DNA of 64,000 nucleotides from Pseudoscardovia radai (GTDB lineage: Bacteria > Actinomycetota > Actinomycetes > Actinomycetales > Bifidobacteriaceae): positions 121,521-185,520 of the forward strand of contig NZ_MWWR01000005.1 in NCBI RefSeq assembly GCF_002259605.1. Direction: 5' to 3'. Below the pieces are notes generated by a model. That model was not told where the DNA came from. It ran no database searches and was given only the letters and a program-made list of their open reading frames with translations. Shown here one piece after another: positions 1 through 8,402 of this stretch (position 1 is its first letter; each line of letters begins with the position of its first letter). Both the position numbers and the translations under genes were made by a program.

Positions 1-2283
1 GTCGCTCGCCCAATCCGCGCCGATGATGGCCACGTCGCCGTTGAAGAAGGTCTCCCACTGCGGCGTGCCGTTCGTCTCCTCGCCCACGATGGCGCCGGAC
101 TGCTGGTGGTCCCACACGAAGAAGCTGCCTGTCGCGGTGGTCTGGCCGATGACGCCGGAGGAGATATTCATCTGCTTGAGCTGCGTCGAACCGTTCGAGA
201 CGGTGAGCGTCTGGGCGCCCAGGTCGATCGACACCCACATGTCTCCGTTCGCCTTGGTGAAGTCGCGCTTCTGCTCCTGCGTGGTGAAATCGCTGATGGC
301 GGCGGGCACCGTGAGGTCGCCGCCCTTGCCGGCATCGAGCAGGTCCACGATCTTGCCTCCCACGGAGCTCGTGTCGCCGACGGTCACGCCTTTCTTGCCG
401 CTCTGGAGCACGCCGAGGCGCGTGCCGTCGGCGGATTCCACCACGATTTCGTCGCTGGCCGTGCGATTGAGCTTGTCGGCGAGCGAGTTCGTGGCGAAAT
501 CGGTGATCGCGGTCGAATCGTAATCGATCGTGATCGTGCCTTTGTCGAGGTCGGAGGTGAGTTTCATCCACGATGCGACGGTGCTCGAGGGAATCGTGTA
601 GCTCGTGTCGCCGTCGGTTTTCAGCACGATGGGGTTGGTCAGGCGCGCGTTCGCGTCATTGCAGGCATCGGTGGCGGTTTTCGTGGTGATGCTCGCCTTG
701 CCGTCCACGATGCTCGAGGTGGCCGTCTGCACGGTGCCGGGCTTGGTCAGCGCGGCATTGACGGCGTTCGTGACGGGGTCGAGGCTTACGGTGCGGCCAT
801 CGTGGCTTTCCGTGGTGACGAAGCGCGAAAGGTCCTTGTTATAGGTGACGGTCGCGTTCTCCATGCGCTGGTCCTCGTCCACCATGGCATCGGAGAGATA
901 GGCCACCATCGTGCTGTCATCGATGGTGGCGTTCAGCGAGACGCTCTGGTGCGAGAACGGACTGATGCGCGTGAAGAAGCCTGCGAAGGAGTTGCTGGGC
1001 TTCGCGTTGAGAAGGTCGGTGACGGTCTGGTCCACGTTGACGTCCACGCCGAGGTCGCTGAGCGTGGCGACGGTGGTGGCGTCGCCGGCGGTGACGGAGA
1101 CGGAGGTCTGGCCCGCGATGGTTTCGACGCGCTGGCGCGCCTCGGATGCGGTCATGCCGCCCATGTCGGAGCTGCCGAGCGTTACGCCAGGGGCCACGCG
1201 GTCGCTGTAATGGAAGTGCAGGAACAGCACGGTGCCGAGGAAAACAACGGCCACGATGGCCAGGATCAGGCCTACAAGACGCGCCGTGCTCATATGGGCG
1301 GCCGTGGAGCCGGAACCGGAGTCGGAGGATTCGCCGTCATGCGCGTCGTCGCCGGACATCATGGCATCGAGGTCGTCGGCATGGCCGCCGTCGACCGGCT
1401 GATGCGCGTCGGTGTCGGCGAGGTCGGACAGGCCGTCGGCGACGGCGGACTCGGGCGCTGTTTCGAAAGCAGTTTCGAAAGCCGGCTCAGAGGCCGGGTT
1501 GAAAGCCTGGGTTTCGTAGGCCGGCGTTTCGGCCGGGCCGCCCTCAAAGGACAGCGGATCGAAGGCCTGTGTGGCGAAGGCATCGGGGGTGTCGGAAACC
1601 ACGGGGCCCGCAGGAGCCACAGGGGCACCGACCGTCGGCGACACGCCGGAGGCGACCGGCGTGTCAGGCGCAGGAGGCTCGGGCGCCGGCTGTGCGGCGG
1701 CGAACGAAGCCCCGTCATCGAAAGCAAACGGGTCGAAGGCGGCCGTCGCCTCGGTGTCCTCGCCGCGCACGACGGGGGCCGTGCGATGCTCCGGGATAAG
1801 CGGAGGCGCCGGTGCGGACGTCGGCGTCACGGGCACCGTGCCGGGCGTGACAGTGGCGGGCGACGAGGCCGATTCGCCCGGCGCAGGAGGCTCCGGGGGC
1901 AGGGCGTCGTCCCAGGCCGGCGACGGAACGGCCGGTGCGGCCGCCGTATCGGTTGTCGACGGAACAGCGAAATCGAATCCGGAGGGGCTGAAGGTGCCTG
2001 CGTCCGTCGCCCGTGCGTTTGTCGTCTGTGCGTCCGTCACCGCCGGGTTCGCCGCCCCGTCGAACGCGGCATCGTGGGAACCGGCCCTATAGGAACCGGC
2101 GGCATCGAAGGACACGCCGGAGACATCAGGCGTGTCGGGAACAAGCGGCGGAACCGGTGGAACCGGCGCATCGGAAACGGACGGCACCGGCGGCATCGCG
2201 GGAACCGACGGCGGAACCTGTGCCGAGTCGGCGGAACCGGCCTCGAACCGACCGGTGTACTCGTTGTTCTCGTCGTCGCTCAT
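1..2283 (-). CDS. L,D-transpeptidase (YkuD type) with peptidoglycan-binding repeats, 3' end cut off by the window edge
   Basis: The frame runs from an ATG at 2283 through 761 codons to the window edge with no stop. It opens with a long Pro/Ala/Asp-rich cytoplasmic segment (about 320 residues), then one membrane helix (AHMSTARLVGLILAIVAVVF region), then an extracellular part with two VanW/YoaR-like (PG_binding_4) repeats, the first around RVAPGVTLGSSDMGGMT. The visible end (MWVSIDLGAQTLTVSNG, then ATGSFFVWD) is the start of a YkuD domain. Such enzymes make 3-3 peptidoglycan cross-links outside the membrane. The catalytic HG...SHGC motif would lie beyond position 1 and cannot be seen. The start codon overlaps the stop of the upstream Nudix gene (ATGA), which suggests translational coupling. 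The Pro-rich tail is typical of actinobacterial envelope proteins. Confidence 0.85.
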   Translation of the reverse strand, partial: MSDDENNEYTGRFEAGSADSAQVPPSVPAMPPVPSVSDAPVPPVPPLVPDTPDVSGVSFDAAGSYRAGSHDAAFDGAANPAVTDAQTTNARATDAGTFSPSGFDFAVPSTTDTAAAPAVPSPAWDDALPPEPPAPGESASSPATVTPGTVPVTPTSAPAPPLIPEHRTAPVVRGEDTEATAAFDPFAFDDGASFAAAQPAPEPPAPDTPVASGVSPTVGAPVAPAGPVVSDTPDAFATQAFDPLSFEGGPAETPAYETQAFNPASEPAFETAFETAPESAVADGLSDLADTDAHQPVDGGHADDLDAMMSGDDAHDGESSDSGSGSTAAHMSTARLVGLILAIVAVVFLGTVLFLHFHYSDRVAPGVTLGSSDMGGMTASEARQRVETIAGQTSVSVTAGDATTVATLSDLGVDVNVDQTVTDLLNAKPSNSFAGFFTRISPFSHQSVSLNATIDDSTMVAYLSDAMVDEDQRMENATVTYNKDLSRFVTTESHDGRTVSLDPVTNAVNAALTKPGTVQTATSSIVDGKASITTKTATDACNDANARLTNPIVLKTDGDTSYTIPSSTVASWMKLTSDLDKGTITIDYDSTAITDFATNSLADKLNRTASDEIVVESADGTRLGVLQSGKKGVTVGDTSSVGGKIVDLLDAGKGGDLTVPAAISDFTTQEQKRDFTKANGDMWVSIDLGAQTLTVSNGSTQLKQMNISSGVIGQTTATGSFFVWDHQQSGAIVGEETNGTPQWETFFNGDVAIIGADWASD

Positions 2284-4361
2284 CACAGCTCCTTGCCGTA
2301 CCACTGGGAAATCATGTATCGCGCGATCGCCGCCTTGCCCGGCAGCGTCACCTCGTCATTGGCCAATGCACGCGTCAGGTCGTCGCGGCTCATCCAGCGC
2401 GCATCCGACACCTCGATATCGTCGATATGCACGTCGTCCGTCGTGGCCTGCGCCACGAAGCCCGCCATCAGCGACGCGGGGAACGGCCACACCTGCGAAC
2501 CGAGATAGCGCAGCTCGCCCACCTCGATGCCGGTTTCCTCGAGGCATTCGCGGCGCACCGCGTGCTCGAGGCTTTCGCCGGCCTCCACGAAGCCCGCACA
2601 CACCGAGTACAGGGTACCGGGGAAAGTGGCATTGTGCTGCAGGAGGATGCGGTCGTGCGCGTCCACGATCATGGTGATGACGGCCGGCTCGATGCGCGGG
2701 AACAGCATACGGTTGCGGTCGGCTTCGTTCGTGCACCGCTGAGCCCAGCCGGCGTCCACGGTTTCCACGGGGCTCGCGCAGCACGGGCAGAAGCGCTGCG
2801 AGGCATGCCACGAGGCGAGGCTGATGGCGCGGGTGGCCAGGCCGGCGTCAAGAGCCGTTGTGTTCGGGGCGAAGTCGCGCAGGTCGCACCAGTCGAAGCG
2901 ACTGCTTGCGCGTTCGGCGAACAGGAGGTCGGCGGCCGAGGAACCGGTATCCGCCGTCTCGCCGAAATCGTTGTCGGCGCTCACCTGCGCGGCGTCCGGA
3001 ACCGTGTCCATCACGCGGGACACGTCGACGGCCACGTAGTTCTTCGTGCGGCCGGCCACGGTATGCGTTCCCATGAACATCGCGAGCGCGCCGGAGGCAT
3101 CGGCCACGGCGTCGCGCACGTATTCGGCGGGCAGCAGGGCCAGGCGCGGGTGGAGGCGGGCGCCGCGCGGCACGGCCACGAGGCCGTGGGAGACGAGGAA
3201 GACGCTGGTATCGGGGTCATGCATGATGTCGTCCATGAACCCGGGCTTGCCGCGGTCATAGGTGCGGTCGTCGAGCACGTCCTGCGCCAGCGGCAGGTAG
3301 CGCAGCGGCTGCATCATCGCGATCGGCGAGATGATGCGCAGGCCTTCGGTGAGTCCGAGCGCGGGTGACGATGCGGCGGCCTTCGCGGCGGCGGAATCGT
3401 CCGCGCCATCGTCGGAAGCGCCATCGTCAGGGCCCGCCGCCTTCGCGGCGCCATCGTCGAACGGCGCGGCGGCCTCCCGCACATCCGCGCCCTGCGGATG
3501 CAGGCGCAGCTGCTCGTCGCAGACGCGGCGGTAGGTGGTCAGCAGCGCGGCCGCGACCTCGCGCGGCTTTTCGAAGGAGCTGAAATGCCCGGAGTCCTCG
3601 ATCACCGTGAAGTCCACATGCGTGTTTTCCATCGGTGCGACGAGCGCGCGCATGGCGTCGGGGTTGCTGGAGGGGTCGCGGTCGCCGGAGATGAGGCCGG
3701 CGGGCACGCGCAGGGCGGGCAGCTGGTCGGATTCGTCGCGGCGGCCGGCGGCCATGAGCTCGCGCCAGGCCACGCCCGCGGGGGTCTGCTCGTTGATCCA
3801 GCGGGTGAAGGTGGAGATGAAAAGATCGGATTTCTTGAAGTCGGAGTCGCCGTCATGCGGCTGCGCGAAATGCATGACGGGGCCGACGGTGTGGCCCTCG
3901 ATGCATTCGCGGGCGATGCGGATGCGGTCGGCGCGCGCGGCGGGGCCATCGTTCGCGGCTTTCGAATCCACGATGACGAGACCGGCGACGGCGTCCGGAT
4001 GGAGGCGGTGGATGGCGAGCGCCAGGTAGGCGCCCATGGAGATGCCGACAAACATGGCGCGTTCATGGCCGTTGGCGCGCAGCACCTGGTCCACGATGGC
4101 CTCGGCCATGCGGTCCATGGCTTCGCCGTAGGCGCCGTCGGCATCCACAGCGCCGGTGTCTTCGGGCGACGGGACGGGGCTCTCCCCCGCTCCGGGCATG
4201 TCGGGCGCGTAGACCGGGAAGGGTTCGAAGCCCTGCCCGTCGGCCTGTTCGACCAGCGAGCGCGCGCAATTGTCCCAGACACGATGGTCGATCGGAAACG
4301 CATGGAGCAGGACGACCGGAACACCCGTGCCATCCCTGTACGAAGTCGTTGCGATACGCAT
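2283..4361 (-). CDS. Fusion of an alpha/beta-hydrolase and an NADH-pyrophosphatase-like (NudC) Nudix protein
   Basis: The protein is 692 residues. Residues 1-270 are an alpha/beta-hydrolase with the nucleophile elbow GISMG (Ser108) and a catalytic His near EDSGHFSSFEKP. An Ala/Asp-rich linker follows (about 280-330). The C-terminal half resembles NudC: a partial zinc ribbon (CPCC near residue 525, with only one clear partner Cys), a complete Nudix box (GFVEAGE...RECLEETGI, near 590) and the NudC-type motif SQVWPFPAS, with Val where Pro is usual. The Nudix half should hydrolyse NAD(H) or deaminated or capped nucleotides; the hydrolase substrate is unknown. The start at 4361 has a strong AAGGAGGAG upstream; an in-frame ATG at 4406 has none. 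The frame is unbroken across the junction, so the fusion is not an evident frameshift. It overlaps the downstream L,D-transpeptidase by one base. Confidence 0.82.
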   Translation of the reverse strand: MRIATTSYRDGTGVPVVLLHAFPIDHRVWDNCARSLVEQADGQGFEPFPVYAPDMPGAGESPVPSPEDTGAVDADGAYGEAMDRMAEAIVDQVLRANGHERAMFVGISMGAYLALAIHRLHPDAVAGLVIVDSKAANDGPAARADRIRIARECIEGHTVGPVMHFAQPHDGDSDFKKSDLFISTFTRWINEQTPAGVAWRELMAAGRRDESDQLPALRVPAGLISGDRDPSSNPDAMRALVAPMENTHVDFTVIEDSGHFSSFEKPREVAAALLTTYRRVCDEQLRLHPQGADVREAAAPFDDGAAKAAGPDDGASDDGADDSAAAKAAASSPALGLTEGLRIISPIAMMQPLRYLPLAQDVLDDRTYDRGKPGFMDDIMHDPDTSVFLVSHGLVAVPRGARLHPRLALLPAEYVRDAVADASGALAMFMGTHTVAGRTKNYVAVDVSRVMDTVPDAAQVSADNDFGETADTGSSAADLLFAERASSRFDWCDLRDFAPNTTALDAGLATRAISLASWHASQRFCPCCASPVETVDAGWAQRCTNEADRNRMLFPRIEPAVITMIVDAHDRILLQHNATFPGTLYSVCAGFVEAGESLEHAVRRECLEETGIEVGELRYLGSQVWPFPASLMAGFVAQATTDDVHIDDIEVSDARWMSRDDLTRALANDEVTLPGKAAIARYMISQWYGKEL

Positions 4362-4550
4362 CCTCCGTCTCCTCCTTACTGCGAGACATGTGACGGCGCG
4401 GCGCATGGCCGGCCTATCCGGTTTCCCACTCTACCCAGATGCATGGAGAGTGCCGCCACACGGCCGAAGGAACGGCGCGTGCGGCGGCACTGGAATATGA
4501 CGGCGCAGCGGGCTGACGGCGCGCAGCGGGTGATGGCACGCTCAGTCACG

Positions 4551-4578
4551 GCGCGCTCAATGACGCGCGCTCAATGAC
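4551..4578. repeat. Two tandem copies of a 14-bp unit GCGCGCTCAATGAC
   Basis: Direct repeats lie in the gap between the hydrolase-Nudix start and the end of the DUF4916 gene. The sequence just upstream (CACGCTCAGTCACG) is a degenerate third copy. A GCCATCGTG motif, also seen near 6.0 and 40.2 kb, follows at 4582. No function is apparent. Confidence 0.5.
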
Positions 4579-4593
4579 GGCGCCATCGTGACG

Positions 4594-5217
4594 TCAGACG
4601 ACGCCCGCCCACATAAGGCCGGCGCGGATGATGCGGCCGCAGCCGTTGGGAACCTGCTCGCAGAAATCGGGCCCCATGGCCACCTGCGGGTCGCTCCACT
4701 CGATGTCGAGGGTCTCGTCCTGCGGCGTGCAGTCGCCCGCCATCGGCACCACATAGCACAGCGCGATGGCATGCTGGCGCGAGTCGTAGTATTCCGAGGC
4801 GCCGGGCGTCGGGAAGAACTCCGCCACCATGAACGGCGTCACGCTCGTCGGGATAAGGGGCAAGGCGAGGTCGCCCAGGTCATGCGCCACGCTGCGGCGG
4901 ATCGCGTCGCGGATGGTCTCGTGGAAACGCACGCGACCGGCCACCACGGTGCGGGCGATCGAGCCGTCGTCCGACACGGCGAGAAGCGTACCCACCTGCG
5001 CCACCCTGCCGTCCTGATCGGTGTGCACCGGCACCACGACCACATATGGCATGGGAATCTCGCCGCGCACGCGGGAGAGTTCGGAATCGTTCAGCCAGCC
5101 CGGCGGATTGCCCGAGCCATTCACCACGTCGTCGGGGGTGATGTGGTCGAACTCGCCGCGTTTGCGGTTGGCGTCGAAATCATCGTCCTCCGGGACCTCG
5201 TCATTAAGAACTGCCAT
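4594..5217 (-). CDS. DUF4916 Nudix-fold hydrolase family protein
   Basis: The protein is 207 residues from the ATG at 5217. The sequence follows the actinobacterial DUF4916 pattern: PGWLNDSELSRVRGEIPMPYV, a two-strand turn with DQDGRVAQVGTLL, RVRFHETIRDAI, ALPLIPTSVTPFMVAEFFPTPG, and QHAIALCYVVPMAGDCTPQDETLD. The family is classed with Nudix hydrolases although the canonical Nudix box is degenerate, so its activity is unproven. The start is uncertain: the only nearby Shine-Dalgarno-like stretch is a weak GGTGG directly before the ATG. A hexanucleotide repeat lies about 120 bp upstream. The gene is divergent from thioredoxin and is the second of three Nudix-type proteins in this window. Confidence 0.8.
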   Translation of the reverse strand: MAVLNDEVPEDDDFDANRKRGEFDHITPDDVVNGSGNPPGWLNDSELSRVRGEIPMPYVVVVPVHTDQDGRVAQVGTLLAVSDDGSIARTVVAGRVRFHETIRDAIRRSVAHDLGDLALPLIPTSVTPFMVAEFFPTPGASEYYDSRQHAIALCYVVPMAGDCTPQDETLDIEWSDPQVAMGPDFCEQVPNGCGRIIRAGLMWAGVV

Positions 5218-5334
5218 GCCACCATTATCCGTATTTTCATGTATCGAGTCCACAGCGCCGCGTCCCTGCGCAGGATATTCACGGCTGCGGTGGGCGGGAG
5301 CGAGGCGGATGACGGGCGGAGCCGCTCCTTTCTC

Positions 5335-5358
5335 CTTTCCCTTTCCCTTTCCCTTTCC
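5335..5358. repeat. Hexanucleotide microsatellite, four CTTTCC units
   Basis: A perfect (CTTTCC)4 run, flanked by partial units, lies between the divergent DUF4916 and thioredoxin genes. Simple repeats like this can change length by slippage and alter promoter geometry, but no -10/-35 pair was clearly placed around it. Confidence 0.75.
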
Positions 5359-5467
5359 CCTTGCCGTCGCGCTGTGAGCGTAATCGACCGAGGCATGGAC
5401 TTTTCGGGTCCGTTCTGGAATAGTTGAGGAAACGAATGGCGAATGCCAACGAATGCAAGGAGCAACA

Positions 5468-5833
5468 ATGGCCACCCATGAGATCACCGCGCAGAACCTT
5501 GACGAGGTCGTCACGTCCAACGACATCGTCCTCCTCGACTTCTGGGCCACCTGGTGCCCGCCGTGCCGTGCCTTCGGACCTGTTTTCGAAGAGGCCTCCG
5601 AAAAGCACCCGGAGGCCTACTTCGGCAAGGTGGACGTCGACCAGCAGCAGGAAATCGCCGCACAGGCGCAGATCAGCGCCGTGCCGACGCTGATCGTATT
5701 CAAGAAGCAGCGCATCGTGTACAGCGGCGCCGGCGCGCTCGACTCCGCGCAGCTCGAGGACCTCATCTCCCAGGCCGTCGCCCTCGAGATCTCCGATGAC
5801 GACGCCGATTCCACAGACGGCACCGAGGCGTAA
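5468..5833 (+). CDS. trxA: Thioredoxin
   Basis: The protein is 121 residues, a single thioredoxin domain. The active site is WCPPC (Cys30, Cys33) and the cis-proline is in SAVPTL (Pro73). The family reduces protein disulfides in the cytoplasm using thioredoxin reductase, which is not in this window. The Pro-Pro dipeptide inside the active site differs from the usual Gly-Pro and should shift the redox potential. The start at 5468 is chosen because AAGGAG sits five bases upstream; the in-frame ATG at 5453 would place that site inside the gene. The last 15 residues are an acidic tail. A strong hairpin terminator follows. Confidence 0.93.
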   Translation: MATHEITAQNLDEVVTSNDIVLLDFWATWCPPCRAFGPVFEEASEKHPEAYFGKVDVDQQQEIAAQAQISAVPTLIVFKKQRIVYSGAGALDSAQLEDLISQAVALEISDDDADSTDGTEA

Positions 5834-5911
5834 CGGCACCGAGGTGTGACGACGACGGGTCGGCGACACCCGCCCGATAACGACGGGTCGATGCCGCCAG
5901 ACCGGCACCAG

Positions 5912-5939
5912 GGCGTGCGGTTTTCACCGCACGCCTTTT
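5912..5939 (+). terminator. Rho-independent terminator after thioredoxin
   Basis: Perfect 10-bp arms GGCGTGCGGT and ACCGCACGCC surround a TTTC loop, followed by TTTT. Confidence 0.85.
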
Positions 5940-6000
5940 CCATGCGCCGGCGATGGCCATCCATCCCCCGACGCAAGCTTCGGGCCCTCGCAACGACGGC

Positions 6001-6034
6001 GCCATCGTGCGCCTTTCCGCGCGGAGCCATCGTG
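6001..6034. repeat. Two GCCATCGTG motifs, 25 bp apart
   Basis: GCCATCGTG occurs at 6001-6009 and 6026-6034, in the gap before the G5 protein. The same motif occurs at 4582, 40191 and 40218, all intergenic. A regulatory role is only a guess. The rest of the 5834-6233 gap holds the terminator before and the promoter after this pair. Confidence 0.35.
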
Positions 6035-6107
6035 TTTCCTGCAGCCGCCGAAGCGCGGCGCCCTCAGGAATCGTCACCGAAATTTTGCAGAAACTCCGAG
6101 GCGGATT

Positions 6108-6136
6108 TTGCCAAAGTCCGCCATCGTTTCTAAAAT
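6108..6136 (+). promoter_or_regulatory. Candidate sigma-70-type promoter for the G5/transglycosylase gene
   Basis: TTGCCA (6108-6113) and TAAAAT (6131-6136) are separated by 17 bp. The predicted 5' UTR of about 90 bases contains a hairpin at 6195-6214 (GGCGGAC and GTCCGCC, six-base loop) just upstream of AGGAG. Confidence 0.6.
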
Positions 6137-6233
6137 TCCGCACAGAAAGAACCGCAGACTCAAGACTATAGGGATAGACGCGGCAGTCACACCTGGCGGA
6201 CAGCACCGTCCGCCGAGGACAGGAGATTCGTAC

Positions 6234-7307
6234 ATGTCAACAAGCCATAGGCTTCCCAAACAGCCGTTGTACCGCAGGCTCAGCGCCAGGCAGTGGAAGA
6301 TCGCGGGCGTGTCAGCGCTGACGGTCGCCACGATTCTCGCCATGGGCGCGTCGGCCGGCCCTGCGCAGCTTCACACGGTGCAGCTCGCCAGCGCGACCGT
6401 GAACGCATACTCGGTGAATGACATCACCGGCGCTGCGTCCCGTGACAATGTGCGCGAGGCGATCGCCCGCCACGAGAACGGCGCGACGGACGCCACGGTG
6501 TTCGCAACCGTCGTCATCGACGGGCAGACCAAGATCGTGACCTCCGACACGGCGTTCACCGACGTGAAATCCGTGCTCGAGGCGGGCAACATCACGCTCG
6601 GCAAGGGCGACACCGTCTCCCCGAGCCTCGATTCCGCCGTGGACGAAACCACCACGATCACGATCACCAGCGCGAACTCCGACGTGGTGACCGAGGATTC
6701 CGACATCGACTTCAACACCGTGACCAAGGAGGACGCCTCGCTGCCGGCCGGCACGACGAAGGTGGAATCCGAGGGCGCCAAGGGCGTGATGGAAACCGTG
6801 AGCCTCGTACAGAAGTCCGGCGACACGGTGACGTCGAAGAATACGCTGAGCTCGTATGTGAAGACGGCGCCGCAGGACCGCGTGGTTCTCGTCGGCACCG
6901 GTTCCACCAGCTCGTCCACCTCCGGCAGCTCGTCCTCGACGACGGGCACGTCCGGTTCGACGGGTTCGTCAAGCACCAGCAGCTCGCTCGGCGTCACGAC
7001 CCCGGCCAGCGACATGCAGACATGGGCGCACGATTACCTGCTCTCCTCCGGTTACACCGAGGACGACTTCACCGCGCTCGTGTTCATCATCTCGCACGAA
7101 TCCGGCTGGCGCGTGGACGCGACCAATGCCTCCTCCGGCGCGTACGGCCTGCCGCAGGCGCTGCCCGGCAGCAAGATGGCCTCCGCCGGCGCGGACTGGG
7201 CCACGAACTACCAGACGCAGATCAAGTGGTTCGTCGGCTACTGCAACCAGCGCTACGGTGGCATCACCAACGCATACCAGTACTGGCAGGTGCACCACAG
7301 CTACTGA
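6234..7307 (+). CDS. Secreted G5-domain protein with a C-terminal transglycosylase-like domain
   Basis: The protein is 357 residues. A basic N-terminus precedes a hydrophobic export segment (about residues 23-45). Then come one DUF348-like module (TDVKSVLEAGNITLGKGD), a G5 domain (about 145-220), a Ser/Thr/Gly linker, and a C-terminal lytic-transglycosylase-like domain with the probable catalytic glutamate in ISHESGW (Glu289), then GAYGLPQALPG and a WQVHHSY end. The layout recalls resuscitation-promoting factors and aggregation-promoting factors that cleave or remodel peptidoglycan. The start at 6234 has AGGAG eight bases upstream; an earlier in-frame ATG at 6108 lies in the promoter. A terminator follows within 90 bp. 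Confidence 0.85.
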   Translation: MSTSHRLPKQPLYRRLSARQWKIAGVSALTVATILAMGASAGPAQLHTVQLASATVNAYSVNDITGAASRDNVREAIARHENGATDATVFATVVIDGQTKIVTSDTAFTDVKSVLEAGNITLGKGDTVSPSLDSAVDETTTITITSANSDVVTEDSDIDFNTVTKEDASLPAGTTKVESEGAKGVMETVSLVQKSGDTVTSKNTLSSYVKTAPQDRVVLVGTGSTSSSTSGSSSSTTGTSGSTGSSSTSSSLGVTTPASDMQTWAHDYLLSSGYTEDDFTALVFIISHESGWRVDATNASSGAYGLPQALPGSKMASAGADWATNYQTQIKWFVGYCNQRYGGITNAYQYWQVHHSY

Positions 7308-7393
7308 TTCCGCGGGCGCGCGCTGGGTGCCTGGACGCCTGGATGCGCTGGCGCGGGTTAGCGCTGGGCGCTGACAATACGATTCCTCCGCTG

Positions 7394-7428
7394 AGAGGGA
7401 ATCGGCCTTCCGCCGATTCCCTCTTTTC
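7394..7428 (+). terminator. Rho-independent terminator after the G5 protein
   Basis: Perfect 13-bp arms AGAGGGAATCGGC (7394-7406) and GCCGATTCCCTCT (7412-7424) with a five-base loop, then TTT. Confidence 0.88.
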
Positions 7429-7487
7429 GTACCGCTGGCGGGGTCGCGCCCTGGCCTTCGCGAAGCGACTGCGCAAAAATGTCGTTG

Positions 7488-8064
7488 AGTGCGAGCAAAC
7501 GCTCACACTCAACGACCCCGACTCCTCAAAACCCACCCCTTACCGGGGTCAACCCCCTTCAGTGTGAGCGAACGCTCACACTCAACGGCCCCGACTCCTC
7601 AAAACCCACCCCTTACCGGGGTCAACCCCCTTCAGTGTGAGCGAACACTCACACCGAACGGCCCCGGCGCGTGAGGAGGATTGCCGTCGGATGAGATGGC
7701 GGCTTCATGGCGAAGAAACCTCACCACCAGCCGCCACAAAAGAAGCCGAAACCCACCACACGGGAAAAATCGTGACTCATGGCGAAATATCCTCACCACC
7801 AACGGCCATTCGCCGAAGAAGACCACCACCAACACCCAAAAACACCCCTCATGGCGAAACATCCTCACCACGAACACCCAACCGTCGAAGAAAACCACCA
7901 CCAACACCCAAAAACACCCCTCATGGCGAAGAAACCTCACCACCAAGCGCCACCGACGGCCGTAGAACAACCCAACCAAGGGAGAACCACCGTCGTGGTG
8001 AATAATCCTCGCCACGAAGCAACCCGTCACCTTCTCGCCAAGGAATCCGATCGCCACCCGCACC
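7488..8064. repeat. Phased hairpin array 1: three family-A and five family-B units
   Basis: Units start at 7488, 7561, 7634 (family A) and 7705, 7777, 7849, 7921, 7993 (family B), steps of 73, 73, 71, 72, 72, 72, 72 bp. Family A has arms AGTGTGAGC and GCTCACACT around a four-base loop (GAAC or AAAC). Family B has arms such as TCATGGCGA and TCACCACGA around a seven-base loop; the last unit changes both arms (TCGTGGTGA, TCGCCACGA) and still pairs. Linkers are A/C-rich and G-poor on the + strand. Linkers A1 and A2 are nearly identical and B2 and B3 share their second half; the others differ. No credible ORF lies here. The array sits between two convergent genes. Confidence 0.85.
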
Positions 8065-8113
8065 TCCCCATCCACATCCCCCCATCCGCACCTCCCCCGC
8101 CAACCCCGCACAC

Positions 8114-8152
8114 ACAAAAAGAGGGGCCTCGCCATATGGCAAGGCCCCTCTT
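8114..8152 (-). terminator. Terminator of the pst operon
   Basis: On the minus strand, arms AAGAGGGGCCT and AGGCCCCTCTT enclose a pairing loop (TTGCCATATGGCG) and are followed by TTTTTGTG. It lies 250 bp beyond pstB, and no gene is seen in between. Confidence 0.75.
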
Positions 8153-8293
8153 GATTCATCGGGTCAGACGGATGACGGTCCCGAGACGCCCGATCACCCG
8201 CCGTCTGCGTGGAAGCCGGTCATCCCCGAACCGGCAACCAGCTACGACCCCACGAACCGCATACGATGCGAGCGGCCGAACACCAGGGTGTAC

Positions 8294-8361
8294 AACGCCC
8301 GCGCGCCCGCGCCACGCGCCAACGCCCGCGCGCCCGCGCCGCGCGCCAACGCCCACGCGCC
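8294..8361. repeat. 27-bp GC-rich tandem repeat, 2.5 copies
   Basis: Copies at 8294-8320 and 8321-8347 differ at one base and a partial copy follows to 8361. The unit is built almost only of GCGCC/CCGCG. It lies between pstB and its probable terminator. No coding potential is convincing. Confidence 0.7.
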
Positions 8362-8402
8362 CCAGAACAACGCGCCCGCATCGACACCATGCGGTATCGG
8401 TA

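Noticed and set aside
106..2508. Long + strand open frame of about 800 codons
   Set aside because: It is antisense to the L,D-transpeptidase and the Nudix fusion, is very rich in His, Arg and Gly, and has no domain or ribosome-binding site. High GC content creates such frames.
6137..6233. c-di-AMP riboswitch before the G5/transglycosylase gene
   Set aside because: Such switches precede many related genes, but the leader here is only about 90 bases with one small hairpin and none of the conserved core could be seen.
7488..8064. CRISPR array (regular repeats and linkers)
   Set aside because: Stems vary from unit to unit, two stem families share one array, several linkers are similar to each other, and no cas gene is in the window. 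The same geometry recurs with four different stems, which CRISPR does not explain.
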